Under the pieces are notes generated by a model, which saw nothing but the letters and a program-made list of their open reading frames with translations, searched no databases and had not been told where the DNA came from. A stretch of 64,000 bases of DNA, from contig NZ_CP048000.1 in the NCBI RefSeq assembly GCF_009931695.1, positions 1,577,001 through 1,641,000 of the forward strand, given 5' to 3'. Shown here in pieces: positions 49,450 through 58,978 of the stretch. Position 1 is the stretch's first letter; each line of letters opens with the position of its first letter. A program made the position numbers and the translations under genes. The DNA is from Anaerocolumna sedimenticola (GTDB lineage Bacteria > Bacillota > Clostridia > Lachnospirales > Lachnospiraceae).

Positions 49450-49585
49450 TATTTAACCATCTCGAGAAATTCGTAGAATTTCGAGTTATACCGTGCCAAA
49501 ATATGATACCATTTTTTGTGTGCATCGGTTCGTATGAACCGCCGTGACTGAATAGTCACGAAATAATATTAAGTAGTTAAAAATC
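49450..49585. repeat. Three hairpins between rpsM and rpsK
   Basis: CTCGAGAAATTC/GAATTTCGAG, CGGTTCGTATGAACCG and CGTGACTGAATAGTCACG follow one another with no T run. No frame is open. Confidence 0.6.
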
Positions 49586-49604
49586 CAATAGGAGGGTTTG
49601 TTAA

Positions 49605-50000
49605 ATGGCTAAAAAGATAGCAAAAAAAGTGGCTAAGAAACGTGTCAGAAAGAACGTCGATCGTGGACAGGCACATATCCAGTCATCTTTTAATAATACA
49701 ATTGTTACTCTGACAGATGCAGAAGGCAATGCTCTTTCATGGGCTAGTGCCGGCGGATTAGGATTTAGAGGTTCCAGAAAATCCACTCCATATGCAGCTC
49801 AGATGGCAGCTGAGACAGCAGCTAAAGCAGCGTTAGTACATGGTTTAAGATCAGTGGATGTTATGGTAAAAGGCCCAGGTTCAGGAAGAGAAGCAGCAAT
49901 TCGTGCACTTCAAGCTTGCGGTATTGAAGTAACCAGTATTAAGGATGTCACTCCGGTTCCACATAACGGATGTAGACCACCTAAACGCAGAAGAGTCTAA
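49605..50000 (+). CDS. rpsK: 30S ribosomal protein S11
   Basis: 131 residues. [18 protein letters not shown] and the ending CRPPKRRRV identify it. It lines the mRNA exit of the 30S platform. GGAGG precedes the ATG. Confidence 0.97.
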   Translation: MAKKIAKKVAKKRVRKNVDRGQAHIQSSFNNTIVTLTDAEGNALSWASAGGLGFRGSRKSTPYAAQMAAETAAKAALVHGLRSVDVMVKGPGSGREAAIRALQACGIEVTSIKDVTPVPHNGCRPPKRRRV

Positions 50001-50017
50001 TAGGAGGTAATAAACTT

Positions 50018-50614
50018 ATGGCAAGAGACATGGGTCCTGTTTTAAAGAAATGCAGATCACTTGGTCTGGAACCTACTTATTTAGGAATTGATAAGAAGTC
50101 CAACAGAACTTCTTCAAGAGCCGGAAAAAAATTAAGTGAGTATGGTACACAGTTAAGAGAAAAACAAAAGGCTAAATTTATATATGGTATTCTGGAAAAA
50201 CCTTTCAGAAACAATTTTGATAAAGCAAAGAAAATGAAATACGGTACAACTGGTGAAAATCTTATGATTCTCCTTGAGCTTAGACTGGATAACGTATTAT
50301 TCCGTTTAGGATTCGGCAGAACAAGAAGTGAAGCCAGACAGATTGTTGATCACAAGCACGTTTTAGTTAATGGAAAGTGCATCAACATTCCATCTTACGT
50401 TGTAAAAACAGGAGACGTTATTGAAATTAAAGAAAAATTCAAGAGCGCTCAAAGATATAAAGATGTATTAGAAGTAACAGCTGGAAGAACAATACCAGCT
50501 TGGCTTGAAGTAGATCACGAAGCTTTAAAAGGCACAGTAAAAGAGATTCCTTCAAGAGATCAAATCGATGTTCCGGTAAATGAAATGCTTATCGTCGAGT
50601 TGTATTCTAAGTAA
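50018..50614 (+). CDS. rpsD: 30S ribosomal protein S4
   Basis: 198 residues with an S4 RNA-binding domain ([20 protein letters not shown]). The N-terminus lacks the cysteine cluster of zinc S4 forms. In Bacillus, S4 represses its own gene; here it lies within the alpha operon. Confidence 0.96.
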   Translation: MARDMGPVLKKCRSLGLEPTYLGIDKKSNRTSSRAGKKLSEYGTQLREKQKAKFIYGILEKPFRNNFDKAKKMKYGTTGENLMILLELRLDNVLFRLGFGRTRSEARQIVDHKHVLVNGKCINIPSYVVKTGDVIEIKEKFKSAQRYKDVLEVTAGRTIPAWLEVDHEALKGTVKEIPSRDQIDVPVNEMLIVELYSK

Positions 50615-50655
50615 TCAGTAATCGTATCATAATAACCCAAAAGGAGGGTCCTATT

Positions 50656-51615
50656 GTGTTTGATTTTGAGAAACCAAAAATTGAAATTGCAGAAATTTCT
50701 GAAGATAAAAAATTTGGACGTTTTGTAGTAGAACCTTTGGAACGAGGATACGGTACAACCTTGGGTAATTCTTTAAGAAGAATTATGCTTTCATCCTTAC
50801 CCGGTGCTGCAGTCAGTCAAGTTAAGATTGATGGCGTTGTTCATGAATTCAGTGCTATTCCTGGAGTTAAAGAGGATGTTACTGAAATAATCATGAATCT
50901 AAAGAGTTTAGCAATCAAAAATACAAGTGAGACAAATGAACCGAAGACGGCTTACATTGAATTCGAAGGCGAAGGCGTAGTAACAGCAGGGGATATCCAG
51001 GCTGATCCGGATATCGAGATACTTAACCCTGAATTACCGATTGCAACACTTAACGGCGGCAATGACAGTAAATTGTATATGGAAATTACCATTACTAAGG
51101 GCAGAGGATATATTAGTGCGGATAAAAACAAAAATGATGATTTGCCAATTGGTGTAATACCGATTGATTCCATCTACACGCCTGTTGAACGCGTTAATTT
51201 AACTGTCGAGAATACCCGTGTTGGTCAAATAACAGATTTTGATAAACTTACGCTAGACGTATATACCAACGGAACTTTAGCTCCAGATGAAGCTGTCAGC
51301 TTAGCTGCTAAGGTTTTAAGTGAACATCTTAATTCATTTATCGATTTATCCGAAAATGCTAAGACCGCAGAAGTCATGGTTGAAAAAGAAGATAATGAGA
51401 AAGAAAAAGTTCTGGAAATGAATATTGACGAGCTAGAATTATCAGTTCGTTCTTATAATTGTCTCAAGAGAGCCGGAATCAATACGGTTGAAGAATTAAC
51501 GAATAAAACTTCTGAAGATATGATGAAGGTTAGAAATCTTGGTCGTAAGTCATTAGAGGAAGTACTTGCAAAGCTGAAAGAGCTTGGCTTATCACTTAAT
51601 GTAAGCGATGACTAA
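50656..51615 (+). CDS. rpoA: RNA polymerase alpha subunit
   Basis: 319 residues. The N-terminal assembly domain includes [20 protein letters not shown]. The C-terminal domain has [19 protein letters not shown] and [11 protein letters not shown], which contact DNA UP elements and activators. GTG start after AGGAGG. Confidence 0.97.
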   Translation: MFDFEKPKIEIAEISEDKKFGRFVVEPLERGYGTTLGNSLRRIMLSSLPGAAVSQVKIDGVVHEFSAIPGVKEDVTEIIMNLKSLAIKNTSETNEPKTAYIEFEGEGVVTAGDIQADPDIEILNPELPIATLNGGNDSKLYMEITITKGRGYISADKNKNDDLPIGVIPIDSIYTPVERVNLTVENTRVGQITDFDKLTLDVYTNGTLAPDEAVSLAAKVLSEHLNSFIDLSENAKTAEVMVEKEDNEKEKVLEMNIDELELSVRSYNCLKRAGINTVEELTNKTSEDMMKVRNLGRKSLEEVLAKLKELGLSLNVSDD

Positions 51616-51641
51616 AAACAGAAGTTAAAGGAGGGAAAACA

Positions 51642-52178
51642 ATGGCAGGCTATAGAAAACTTGGAAGAACATCCAACCAAAGGAAAGCGTTGCTTAGAAA
51701 CCAAGTAACAAATTTATTATATAATGGTAAAATAGTAACAACTGAAGCGAAAGCAAAAGAAATCCGCAGAATCGCTGAAAGTATGATAGCATTAGCTGTG
51801 AAAGAGAAAGATAATTTCGAAACAGTAACAGTAAAAGCTAAAGTTGCTCGTAAAGATAAAGATGGTAATAAAGTAAAAGAAGTTGTTAACGGTAAAAAGG
51901 TTACAGTATATGATGATGTTGAAAAAACAATCAAAAAAGATAGTGCAACCCGCCTTCATGCAAGAAGACAGATGTTAAAATTCCTTTATTCCGTAACAGA
52001 AGTACCTACAGAAGCAGCTGGTAAAAAGAGAAATACAAAAACTGTTGATGTAACAGACAAATTATTCGATGAAATAGCACCTAAGTATGTAAGCCGTAAT
52101 GGTGGTTATACAAGAATCGTAAAGATCGGACCACGTAAAGGTGATGCTGCTATGGAAGTTCTAATCGAATTAGTATAA
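51642..52178 (+). CDS. rplQ: 50S ribosomal protein L17, extended form
   Basis: 178 residues, against 112-130 in most bacteria. The N-terminal [18 protein letters not shown] and the C-terminal [24 protein letters not shown] are standard. The extra residues form a Lys-rich insert at about 62-100 ([20 protein letters not shown]) and another near 125-145. A similar extension is, to my knowledge, seen in other Lachnospiraceae. Last gene of the cluster. Confidence 0.95.
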   Translation: MAGYRKLGRTSNQRKALLRNQVTNLLYNGKIVTTEAKAKEIRRIAESMIALAVKEKDNFETVTVKAKVARKDKDGNKVKEVVNGKKVTVYDDVEKTIKKDSATRLHARRQMLKFLYSVTEVPTEAAGKKRNTKTVDVTDKLFDEIAPKYVSRNGGYTRIVKIGPRKGDAAMEVLIELV

Positions 52179-52210
52179 TTGATTTGATTTAATTAAATAT
52201 AACAGAAATA

Positions 52211-52246
52211 AAATAGCTGTTTCATTTATATGAAACAGCTATTTTT
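52211..52246 (+). terminator. Terminator of the ribosomal cluster
   Basis: AAATAGCTGTTTCA pairs perfectly with TGAAACAGCTATTT across six bases, followed by T residues. Confidence 0.9.
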
Positions 52247-52290
52247 GCACATTTATAGTAAGGTAGATATTAACAACAATAAGTAAAAAA

Positions 52291-52380
52291 AATAACAATA
52301 TAAATCTTAAATAACAATATAAATCTTAAATAGTAATAAATCTAAATAATAATATAAATCTAAATAGTAATATAAATCTA
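52291..52380. repeat. AT-rich tandem repeat, about 18-bp unit
   Basis: About five copies of AAATARYAATATAAATCT with small changes follow one another between the convergent rplQ and lepB genes. Confidence 0.75.
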
Positions 52381-52410
52381 AACAATTAATTAAGTTTGGG
52401 GGTTAGAACC

Positions 52411-52932
52411 CTAATTTAGTAATTTAATTGATGGATAATATCGTATGATGGCTTTACCTAATATTTTTTCTTTTTTTACATAGGGATTATTCCAAAACCT
52501 GGAATCCTCTGAGATATTCCTATTATCACCCATCATAAAATAAGAATCTTCCGGAACTTTATATGGACCAAAGGATCCGGTTGGTGTTTCTTTCAGATAG
52601 TCTTCTTCTAAAGGTTTTTTACTGTTATTTATGTATACTTTACCATTCTTAATCTCAATGGTATCTCCGGGTAATCCTATAATTCTCTTTAGATAATTAA
52701 CTTTTTCATCATCAGGAAAAGGGAAAACCACAATATCTCCTCTTTGTGGATCTTCAAATAGATAAGCCAGACGGAATGCAAAAATTCTATCTTTAGTCAT
52801 AACGGTATTTTCCATGGAGCCGGTTGGCACCTGTGCATTTACAATAACATAATGATTCAATATAAATGCAATGGCAATCGCTAATATAATAACTTTTGCC
52901 CATTCAAAAATTTCTTTCTTTATATCTGTCAT
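52411..52932 (-). CDS. lepB: Signal peptidase I
   Basis: 173 residues. One N-terminal membrane helix (about 11-30) precedes the catalytic Ser39 in VPTGSME; the general base Lys82 lies in YLKRIIGLPGD, and GDNRNISEDSR follows. It cleaves signal peptides outside the membrane. It is convergent with rplQ and has AAAGGA upstream. Confidence 0.95.
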   Translation of the reverse strand: MTDIKKEIFEWAKVIILAIAIAFILNHYVIVNAQVPTGSMENTVMTKDRIFAFRLAYLFEDPQRGDIVVFPFPDDEKVNYLKRIIGLPGDTIEIKNGKVYINNSKKPLEEDYLKETPTGSFGPYKVPEDSYFMMGDNRNISEDSRFWNNPYVKKEKILGKAIIRYYPSIKLLN

Positions 52933-53261
52933 ACCACAATTGTCCTTTCTACTCTTGTAATTAATTCATTATTAGTAAGGATAACAAAAGGAAACAAAAG
53001 GAAATAAAAGGAAAATAATCATTACAATCGATACAAACTCTTATTTAAACTAATTATTTGTATAATTGTTGATACTAAAGTTACTATATAACTTAATATC
53101 TGAAAAGTCAATTTAAATGATAATAAGGAAGAAAAAAGTAATAAATGTAATAAAAATTTAAGAATTTAGATCCAAAATAAAAATACGTTGCAAATCTTAT
53201 TATTATACTTTACAATGTAGAAAGTTAAGAAAGTAATTATATTCATAAGAAGGTCATATAC
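52933..53261. other. AT-rich intergenic region between lepB and ecfA1
   Basis: It has several A-rich GGAAA repeats near lepB (52980-53015) and must hold the divergent lepB and ecf promoters. No gene or clear hairpin is seen, and I could not assign hexamers with confidence. Confidence 0.4.
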
Positions 53262-54113
53262 ATGGGAATGATTAAAGCAGAAAATTTAATATTTGAATAT
53301 ATAAGACGGGATGAAGAGGGCAATGTTGAGTCCATTAACCGTGCCATTGATAATGTTAATATCGAGGTTAATAAAGGTGATTTTGTGGCTATTTTAGGGC
53401 ATAATGGTTCCGGTAAAAGTACAATGGCAAAACATATTAATGCAATTCTGACTCCCACGGAAGGAACTGTGTGGGTTAACGGAATGAATACCAAAGAAGA
53501 AAATAAGATTTGGGATATACGCCAGACGGCAGGTATGGTATTTCAGAATCCGGATAATCAGATTATTGCTACAGTCGTAGAAGAAGATGTTGGTTTTGGC
53601 GCTGAAAATCTAGGCATACCTACAGAAGAAATATGGAAGCGGGTTGAAGAAAGCCTAAAGGCAGTAGGAATGCTGGAATACCGTAAGCATTCTCCGAACA
53701 AGTTATCCGGAGGCCAGAAACAAAGAGTAGCGATTGCCGGTATTATGGCAATGAAACCGGAATGTATTGTGCTTGATGAACCAACTGCCATGTTAGATCC
53801 AATTGGCCGAAAAGAAGTAATACAAACCATTCATGAATTAAATAAAAGAGAAAAAGTTACCGTATTACTTATCACACATTATATGGAAGAAGTAATACAT
53901 GCGGATAAGGTAATTGTAATGGACCGGGGAAAGGTTGTTATGCACGGTACTCCGAGAGAAATATTCTCCAAAGTAGAAGAATTAAAACAATACCGGCTGG
54001 CAGTACCACAGGTGACAGAACTGGCATACGAATTAAGAAAAGAAGGCCTTGAGATTCCAAAAGGAATACTTAATATAGAGGAACTGGTAGAAGCTATTAG
54101 CAGGATAGCTTAA
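53262..54113 (+). CDS. ecfA1: ECF transporter ATPase A1
   Basis: 283 residues. Walker [10 protein letters not shown] (46-54), Q-loop FQNPDNQ, signature LSGGQKQR and Walker [12 protein letters not shown]. It powers vitamin uptake with EcfA2, EcfT and interchangeable S components such as the BioY at 4.9 kb. AAGAAGGTC is a weak ribosome-binding site for 53262. Confidence 0.95.
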   Translation: MGMIKAENLIFEYIRRDEEGNVESINRAIDNVNIEVNKGDFVAILGHNGSGKSTMAKHINAILTPTEGTVWVNGMNTKEENKIWDIRQTAGMVFQNPDNQIIATVVEEDVGFGAENLGIPTEEIWKRVEESLKAVGMLEYRKHSPNKLSGGQKQRVAIAGIMAMKPECIVLDEPTAMLDPIGRKEVIQTIHELNKREKVTVLLITHYMEEVIHADKVIVMDRGKVVMHGTPREIFSKVEELKQYRLAVPQVTELAYELRKEGLEIPKGILNIEELVEAISRIA

Positions 54114-54165
54114 GGATATGTGTATTAAATTGCAGCTGTTTATTGTACGCTGCGGGAGGTTTATT

Positions 54166-55020
54166 ATGTTAATGGTTGTGGATAAATTAAATTATATATA
54201 CAGCCCCGGAAATGCATACGAAAAACATGCATTAAAAGATATAAATCTGGTAATTGAAGAGAGAGACTTTATCGGGCTTATCGGTCATACCGGATCCGGC
54301 AAATCCACTCTGACGCAGCATCTAAACGGCTTAATGAGAGGAACAAGCGGTACCATCTATTATAAGGGCGAAGATATCTATGATAAAAATTTTAATATGA
54401 AAGGCTTAAGAAGCAAAGTGGGACTGGTTTTTCAATATCCGGAACACCAGCTGTTTGAAACTACAGTTTATAAAGACGTAAGTTTTGGGCCTAAAAATCT
54501 GGGTTTGGATCAATTGGAAGTAGATTTAAGAACATATGATGCTGTTAAAATGGTCGGGTTAAGTGATGACTTACTGGATACATCCCCCTTTGAGCTATCC
54601 GGCGGACAAAAACGAAGGGTTGCAATTGCAGGTGTATTAGCTATGAAACCGGAAGTCCTGATTTTAGATGAACCCACAGCCGGATTAGATCCGAAAGGAA
54701 GAGACGAAATCTTAGAACAAATTGCGAGGCTTCATAAGGATAATAATATTACCATAATTTTAGTATCCCATAGTATGGAAGATGTCGCAAAATATGCCAA
54801 CCGGCTGGTGGTAATGAATAAAGGTGAAATTGTTTATAACGATACTCCCCATGAAGTCTTTACTCATTATAAAGAGTTGGAGAAAATCGGACTTGCTGCA
54901 CCACAGGTAACTTATGTTATGAATGAATTAAAATCAAGAGGGTTTTCGGTAAACACTTCTGCTACAACAGTAGAGGAAGCAAAGGTATCCATACTTCGTG
55001 CCCTTAGAAAATCGTTATAA
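54166..55020 (+). CDS. ecfA2: ECF transporter ATPase A2
   Basis: 284 residues. Walker A GHTGSGKST, Q-loop FQYPEHQLFE, signature LSGGQKRR and Walker B LILDEPTAGLD. The FQYPEHQ form distinguishes the A2 subunit. GGGAGG lies before 54166; a longer frame from 54118 was rejected. Confidence 0.95.
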   Translation: MLMVVDKLNYIYSPGNAYEKHALKDINLVIEERDFIGLIGHTGSGKSTLTQHLNGLMRGTSGTIYYKGEDIYDKNFNMKGLRSKVGLVFQYPEHQLFETTVYKDVSFGPKNLGLDQLEVDLRTYDAVKMVGLSDDLLDTSPFELSGGQKRRVAIAGVLAMKPEVLILDEPTAGLDPKGRDEILEQIARLHKDNNITIILVSHSMEDVAKYANRLVVMNKGEIVYNDTPHEVFTHYKELEKIGLAAPQVTYVMNELKSRGFSVNTSATTVEEAKVSILRALRKSL

Positions 55021-55038
55021 CAAAAAGGAAGATAAAAA

Positions 55039-55839
55039 ATGATCAGAGATATTACCATAGGACAATATTATCCGGTAGATTCCATCCTTCACAGATTGGA
55101 TCCAAGAGTAAAATTAATCGGAACAATTATATATATATTTTCATTATTTATGTTTCAGAATTATTACGGTTATATACTTGCGGTTTTATTCTTAGTATGT
55201 ATTATAAAAGTATCCCAGGTTCCGTTTCGATTCATTGTAAGAGGGCTGAAAGCTGTCCTTGTACTTATGTTGTTTACTGTTATGTTTAATTTGTTTTTAA
55301 CTCCCGGAACCGAAGTTTTTCGAATGGGATTTATAAAAATAACCAGGGAAGGTATTGAAACAGCCGTATTAATGGGATTACGACTGGTGTTTCTAATATT
55401 AGGATCCTCACTTATGACTTTCACAACCACACCGAATCATTTAACGGATGGGTTGGAAAGTGTAATGTGGCCGCTTCGTAAAATAAAGGTACCGGTACAC
55501 GAAATATCTATGATGATGTCCATCGCTTTACGTTTTATTCCTATTTTAATGGAGGAAACGGATAAAATAATGAAAGCACAGATGGCAAGAGGTGCAGATT
55601 TCGAGTCCGGCGGATTAATTAAGCGGGCGAAAAGTCTTATTCCTTTATTAGTTCCATTATTCGTATCAGCATTCCGGCGTGCCAATGATTTAGCTATGGC
55701 TATGGAAGCCAGGTGTTACCGCGGGGGTGAGGGAAGAACGAAAATGAAACCTCTTAAATATGCAACAAGGGATATGCTGGCTTATTTGGTACTTATTCTT
55801 TATGTTGCTGCTATATTTGTATTAAATTCATTGGCATAA
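55039..55839 (+). CDS. ecfT: ECF transporter transmembrane protein EcfT
   Basis: 266 residues with about five to six membrane segments and two cytoplasmic coupling motifs of the Ala-Arg-Gly type (AQMARGADF and EARCYRGG) that dock on the two ATPases. AAGGAAG precedes the ATG, 18 bases after ecfA2. Confidence 0.95.
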   Translation: MIRDITIGQYYPVDSILHRLDPRVKLIGTIIYIFSLFMFQNYYGYILAVLFLVCIIKVSQVPFRFIVRGLKAVLVLMLFTVMFNLFLTPGTEVFRMGFIKITREGIETAVLMGLRLVFLILGSSLMTFTTTPNHLTDGLESVMWPLRKIKVPVHEISMMMSIALRFIPILMEETDKIMKAQMARGADFESGGLIKRAKSLIPLLVPLFVSAFRRANDLAMAMEARCYRGGEGRTKMKPLKYATRDMLAYLVLILYVAAIFVLNSLA

Positions 55840-55887
55840 CAGGATGATTTTATTGATTATAAATACGGTTGAGTAATGGGAGCTTAT

Positions 55888-56640
55888 ATGAAAAGAATTA
55901 TGTTAGTAGTAGCTTATGACGGGACAAACTATTGCGGGTGGCAGATTCAGCCAAATGGGATTACCGTTGAAGAAGTTCTGAACCGCCATTTAAGTGATTT
56001 ATTAAAAGAATCAATTGCCGTAATTGGAGCAAGCAGGACGGATTCCGGGGTACATGCTATCGGAAATGTTGCTGTTTTTGATACGGAAACTAAGATACCG
56101 GGAGAAAAGATATCTTTTGCATTAAACCAGAGGTTGCCCAAGGATATTGTTATACAACAGTCCAGAGAAGTTCCCATCGATTTTCACCCAAGATTCTGCA
56201 ATAGCACGAAAACCTATCAATATCGTATATTAAACAGCAGATTTCCCCTGCCTACTCAAAGGCTGTATACTCATTTTATTTATTATCCTTTGCAGGCAGA
56301 AGCCATGTCTGAAGCATCGAAATACCTGATTGGAGAACATGATTTTAAAAGTTTTTGCTCTACCAGAACACAGGTTACGGATACAATACGAACGATATAT
56401 GATATCAATGTGATAAGAGACGGAGAAATGATTCAGATAACCATATCCGGAAACGGATTCTTATATAATATGGTTCGAATTATTGTAGGAACTTTAATAA
56501 AGGTAGGGCTTGGTATATATCCTCCGAATCATGTGAAGGAGATACTGGATAAAAAAAACCGGCTGGTTGCAGGCCCAAAGGCACCTGCACAGGGATTAAC
56601 CCTGCTTAAAATAGATTATCCGGATCTAGAGGTTCTATAG
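55888..56640 (+). CDS. truA: tRNA pseudouridine synthase A
   Basis: 250 residues. It makes pseudouridine at tRNA positions 38-40. The catalytic aspartate is Asp52 in GASRTDSGVHA, and GNGFLYNMVRIIVGTL is the conserved C-terminal block. The ATG at 55888 follows GGGAG; an ATG four codons earlier overlaps it. ecfA1-ecfA2-ecfT-truA is a common clostridial order. Confidence 0.96.
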   Translation: MKRIMLVVAYDGTNYCGWQIQPNGITVEEVLNRHLSDLLKESIAVIGASRTDSGVHAIGNVAVFDTETKIPGEKISFALNQRLPKDIVIQQSREVPIDFHPRFCNSTKTYQYRILNSRFPLPTQRLYTHFIYYPLQAEAMSEASKYLIGEHDFKSFCSTRTQVTDTIRTIYDINVIRDGEMIQITISGNGFLYNMVRIIVGTLIKVGLGIYPPNHVKEILDKKNRLVAGPKAPAQGLTLLKIDYPDLEVL

Positions 56641-56870
56641 GAAATGAACAATATAAGAAAATTATATAGATAATAAACTTAAATTATACAGTGGTAAGTT
56701 TAATAAATCGATTATAAATCAGACTTTTGTTACTCAAATCAAATATATTATTACTCTCTCACTTAAAATGGATGGAATAATATTATATAAATAGTATAAA
56801 ACCGGTTAATTTGTAGAATGATTTATAATATAAATATCTGGAAAATCATTCGTAAACCGCATAAAATCTA

Positions 56871-56899
56871 TTGACACGCCAGGTGGAATGTATTATAAT
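56871..56899 (+). promoter_or_regulatory. Promoter of rplM-rpsI
   Basis: TTGACA (56871-56876), a 17-base spacer, TATAAT (56894-56899), both perfect. The stretch 56641-56870 has no gene. Confidence 0.9.
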
Positions 56900-56904
56900 A
56901 TTTA

Positions 56905-56951
56905 GATGTGACGTGAGAATACTTAAGCCAAGCCCCGGTAGAGTATTTTAA
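56905..56951 (+). promoter_or_regulatory. Ribosomal L13 leader
   Basis: GTGACGTGAGAATACTT, then CCAAGCCCCGGTAGAGTATTTT, forms the short hairpin (AATACT/AGTATT) with an internal bulge typical of the Firmicutes L13 leader, which binds L13 to regulate rplM-rpsI. It lies directly at the predicted start point. Confidence 0.75.
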
Positions 56952-57003
56952 CATATATTAATGATAATTATTGAGATTTTAATTAATCTAAGGAGGGTAA
57001 CCA

Positions 57004-57438
57004 ATGAAAAGCTTTATGGCTAGTCCAGCAACGATTGAAAGAAAATGGTATGTAATAGATGCTACAGGTCATACTTTAGGACGTCTTTCATCCGAAATTG
57101 CAAAGATATTAAGAGGCAAAAATAAACCGACTTACACACCTCACATTGATACTGGTGATTATGTAATTGTTGTAAATGCTGATAAGATAAAAGTAACAGG
57201 AAAGAAATTAGATCAAAAAATTTATTACAATCACTCTGATTATGTAGGTGGTATGAGAGAAACCACTTTAAGAGAATTAATGGCTAAAAAACCTGGTGAA
57301 GCAATCAACATCGCAGTTAAAGGAATGCTTCCAAAGGGTCCTTTAGGAAGACAAATGATCACAAAATTACACGTATACGCTGGACCAGAGCATGACAATG
57401 CAGCTCAGAAACCAGAAGTATTAGAGATTAAATATTAA
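57004..57438 (+). CDS. rplM: 50S ribosomal protein L13
   Basis: 144 residues. [20 protein letters not shown] and the [12 protein letters not shown] segment are standard. It is the likely ligand of the leader upstream. AGGAGGG precedes the ATG. Confidence 0.97.
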   Translation: MKSFMASPATIERKWYVIDATGHTLGRLSSEIAKILRGKNKPTYTPHIDTGDYVIVVNADKIKVTGKKLDQKIYYNHSDYVGGMRETTLRELMAKKPGEAINIAVKGMLPKGPLGRQMITKLHVYAGPEHDNAAQKPEVLEIKY

Positions 57439-57466
57439 TCAAAGAGGTTGAAAGGAGGAAATTACA

Positions 57467-57859
57467 TTGGCTAAGGCAAAATATTACGGAACCGGAAGAA
57501 GAAAAAGCAGTATTGCTAGAGTTTACTTAGTACCTGGTACTGGTAAGGTAATAATAAATAAAAGAAGTATGGATGAATACTTTGGACTTGAAACTTTAAA
57601 ATTAATCGTTCGCCAACCATTGGTTATTACAGATACAGTTGATAAATTTGACGTTCTTGTAAATGTACGCGGAGGTGGTTTCACTGGCCAGGCTGGTGCA
57701 ATCAGACACGGTATATCCAGAGCATTATTACATGCTGACCAGGATTATCGTCCATCCTTAAAGAAAGCTGGTTTCTTAACCAGAGATCCAAGAATGAAAG
57801 AAAGAAAGAAATACGGTCTCAAAGCCGCACGTCGTGCTCCACAGTTCTCAAAGAGATAA
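57467..57859 (+). CDS. rpsI: 30S ribosomal protein S9
   Basis: 130 residues. [14 protein letters not shown] and the C-terminal [20 protein letters not shown] ending QFSKR, whose last arginine touches P-site tRNA. TTG start after AAAGGAGG. Its last 17 coding bases are repeated at 58823-58839, so this end was used as an attachment site and reconstituted by the incoming element. Confidence 0.97.
   Translation: MAKAKYYGTGRRKSSIARVYLVPGTGKVIINKRSMDEYFGLETLKLIVRQPLVITDTVDKFDVLVNVRGGGFTGQAGAIRHGISRALLHADQDYRPSLKKAGFLTRDPRMKERKKYGLKAARRAPQFSKR
57843..57859. repeat. Direct repeat, left att-like site
   Basis: AGTTCTCAAAGAGATAA covers the rpsI stop codon and is identical to 58823-58839, 980 bases away. 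It matches what a tyrosine integrase leaves when it targets a gene's 3' end. Confidence 0.75.
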
Positions 57860-57874
57860 GAAAAGAATTTTTAC

Positions 57875-57907
57875 AACCCCGAAAAACCCAGTGTTTTCGG
57901 GGTTTTC
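57875..57907 (+). terminator. Terminator after rpsI
   Basis: AACCCCGAAAA pairs with TTTTCGGGGTT, then TTTC. It lies within the element-bounded segment, so it may have come with the element. Confidence 0.85.
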
Positions 57908-58091
57908 TTCAGTTTACGGCTCAACTAAAATCAATAAAAATTAACTTGTAATACACAGGTAATACACAAAAAAATGTATCAAAAAAGCAGATTTTGAACC
58001 CTCATTTTGCAGAATTTATATTTTATTTATTTCGGTCATTCTTCTTCTCGGTCATTATTCTTCATTTTCAACATGGGTGTAATGCTACCTT

Positions 58092-58364
58092 CTAACTGAA
58101 AGGCTTTCTGTCAAAGGCATTCGGATTTACCACATTGCTGATATCAACATATTGCACAAGGTCACGTTCTTTGGATATAATTTCATGCATAATAGCGTAA
58201 TCATATAACTGACCAAACATTACTTTCAATTTACGTACCGTTGTAGCTTTAGCACATGCAGAAGCGACAGGTACTAAAGCTGTAACATTGGTTAGAAACA
58301 GCAGCGCAGCAAGGGTTAAATTTTTTTTCATAGCCATATGAGGTTTATATGAGTTGTCAGACAT
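58092..58364 (-). pseudogene. Truncated tyrosine integrase fragment fused to a signal-peptide-like N-terminus
   Basis: 90 residues in two unlike parts. Residues 12-38 (MKKNLTLAALLFLTNVTALV on) look like a secretion signal. From about residue 41, TVRKLKVMFGQLYDYAIMHE and then DRKPFS match the core-binding domain of phage/ICE tyrosine integrases up to the point where the catalytic domain should begin; a stop follows. The catalytic Arg, His and Tyr are all missing. It appears to be a deletion product left between the two att-like repeats. Confidence 0.6.
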
Positions 58365-58449
58365 AGAAGAATGTGATAGAATTACAACATGGAACGACTG
58401 TGTTGCAGGGTGCGTTGACCTTCATTCTTTAGGGATGGGGGTGATGCCT

Positions 58450-58539
58450 ATGAAAAATCATTACGATTTTAAGGATATACTAACTTTTGGTATATTTCTT
58501 TTGGCACTACTTACATTCGTTTTTACGTTTTGTAAGTAG
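58450..58539 (+). CDS. Putative holin-like type I toxin peptide
   Basis: 29 residues: MKNHYDFKDILTFGIFLLAL, then LTFVFTFCK. A short polar head is followed by one transmembrane segment, as in the Firmicutes holin-like toxin family with its FG-x(3-4)-ALLTFV core. GGGGTG precedes the ATG; an ATG two codons upstream is also possible. Downstream lies a structured region with a minus-strand promoter that would make an overlapping antisense RNA. It would act at the membrane, with expression blocked by that RNA. Confidence 0.55.
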   Translation: MKNHYDFKDILTFGIFLLALLTFVFTFCK

Positions 58540-58549
58540 CTATACATAG

Positions 58550-58676
58550 AAAAACCACCCTGATACTTTGGACGGTTTAAGGGTGGAGTTTCTACTTCTA
58601 TAATCGGTCAAACCACCTTGTGGGCGGTTGTTCCTTATCTAAGTCAAATATACCACCTATTAGGTGGTTTGTAAAG
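58550..58676 (-). ncRNA. Candidate antisense RNA of the holin-like toxin
   Basis: On the minus strand TTTACA (58670-58675) and TATATT (58647-58652) are spaced by 17 bases. The spacer is the inverted repeat ACCACCTAATAGGTGGT. A transcript from about 58640 would run into CCACCC/GGGTGG and TTTTTCT at 58550-58595, overlapping the 3' end of the toxin message. This layout is that of convergent type I toxin-antitoxin pairs. Confidence 0.45.
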
Positions 58677-58822
58677 ATGGAAGTGAGAAAATTCAATTTT
58701 TAAAGAAAAATTGAAACAGGTCATGGTGATTTGAATCTTAGTCAAACAAAACTTTAAGAACTTACTGTAATCCCCTTGTAATACAAAATGAGATGTTCAA
58801 ATACTGATTTTACTTGCATTGG

Positions 58823-58839
58823 AGTTCTCAAAGAGATAA
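58823..58839. repeat. Direct repeat, right att-like site
   Basis: The same 17 bases as 57843-57859. Only the last five codons of rpsI are present here, with no upstream coding sequence. Confidence 0.75.
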
Positions 58840-58853
58840 TGAGAATAATAATG

Positions 58854-58889
58854 AAAGCCTTGAAACTACAGTGTTCCAAGGCTTTTTTA
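58854..58889 (+). terminator. Second terminator, probably the original rpsI terminator
   Basis: AAGCCTTG pairs with CAAGGCTT, then TTTTAAT. Lying 15 bases beyond the right repeat, it is in the place expected for the pre-insertion rpsI terminator. Confidence 0.8.
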
Positions 58890-58978
58890 ATATTTTGGAG
58901 AGTATACTGTTAAATTTTCTATAATGATATCCGATACAATATAGTAGGAAGAAGTATAAATCATAAGGAGAAACTTTT

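Noticed and set aside
52291..52380. CRISPR or origin iterons in the tandem repeat
   Set aside because: Units are contiguous, AT-only and diverged, with no rep or dnaA gene nearby.
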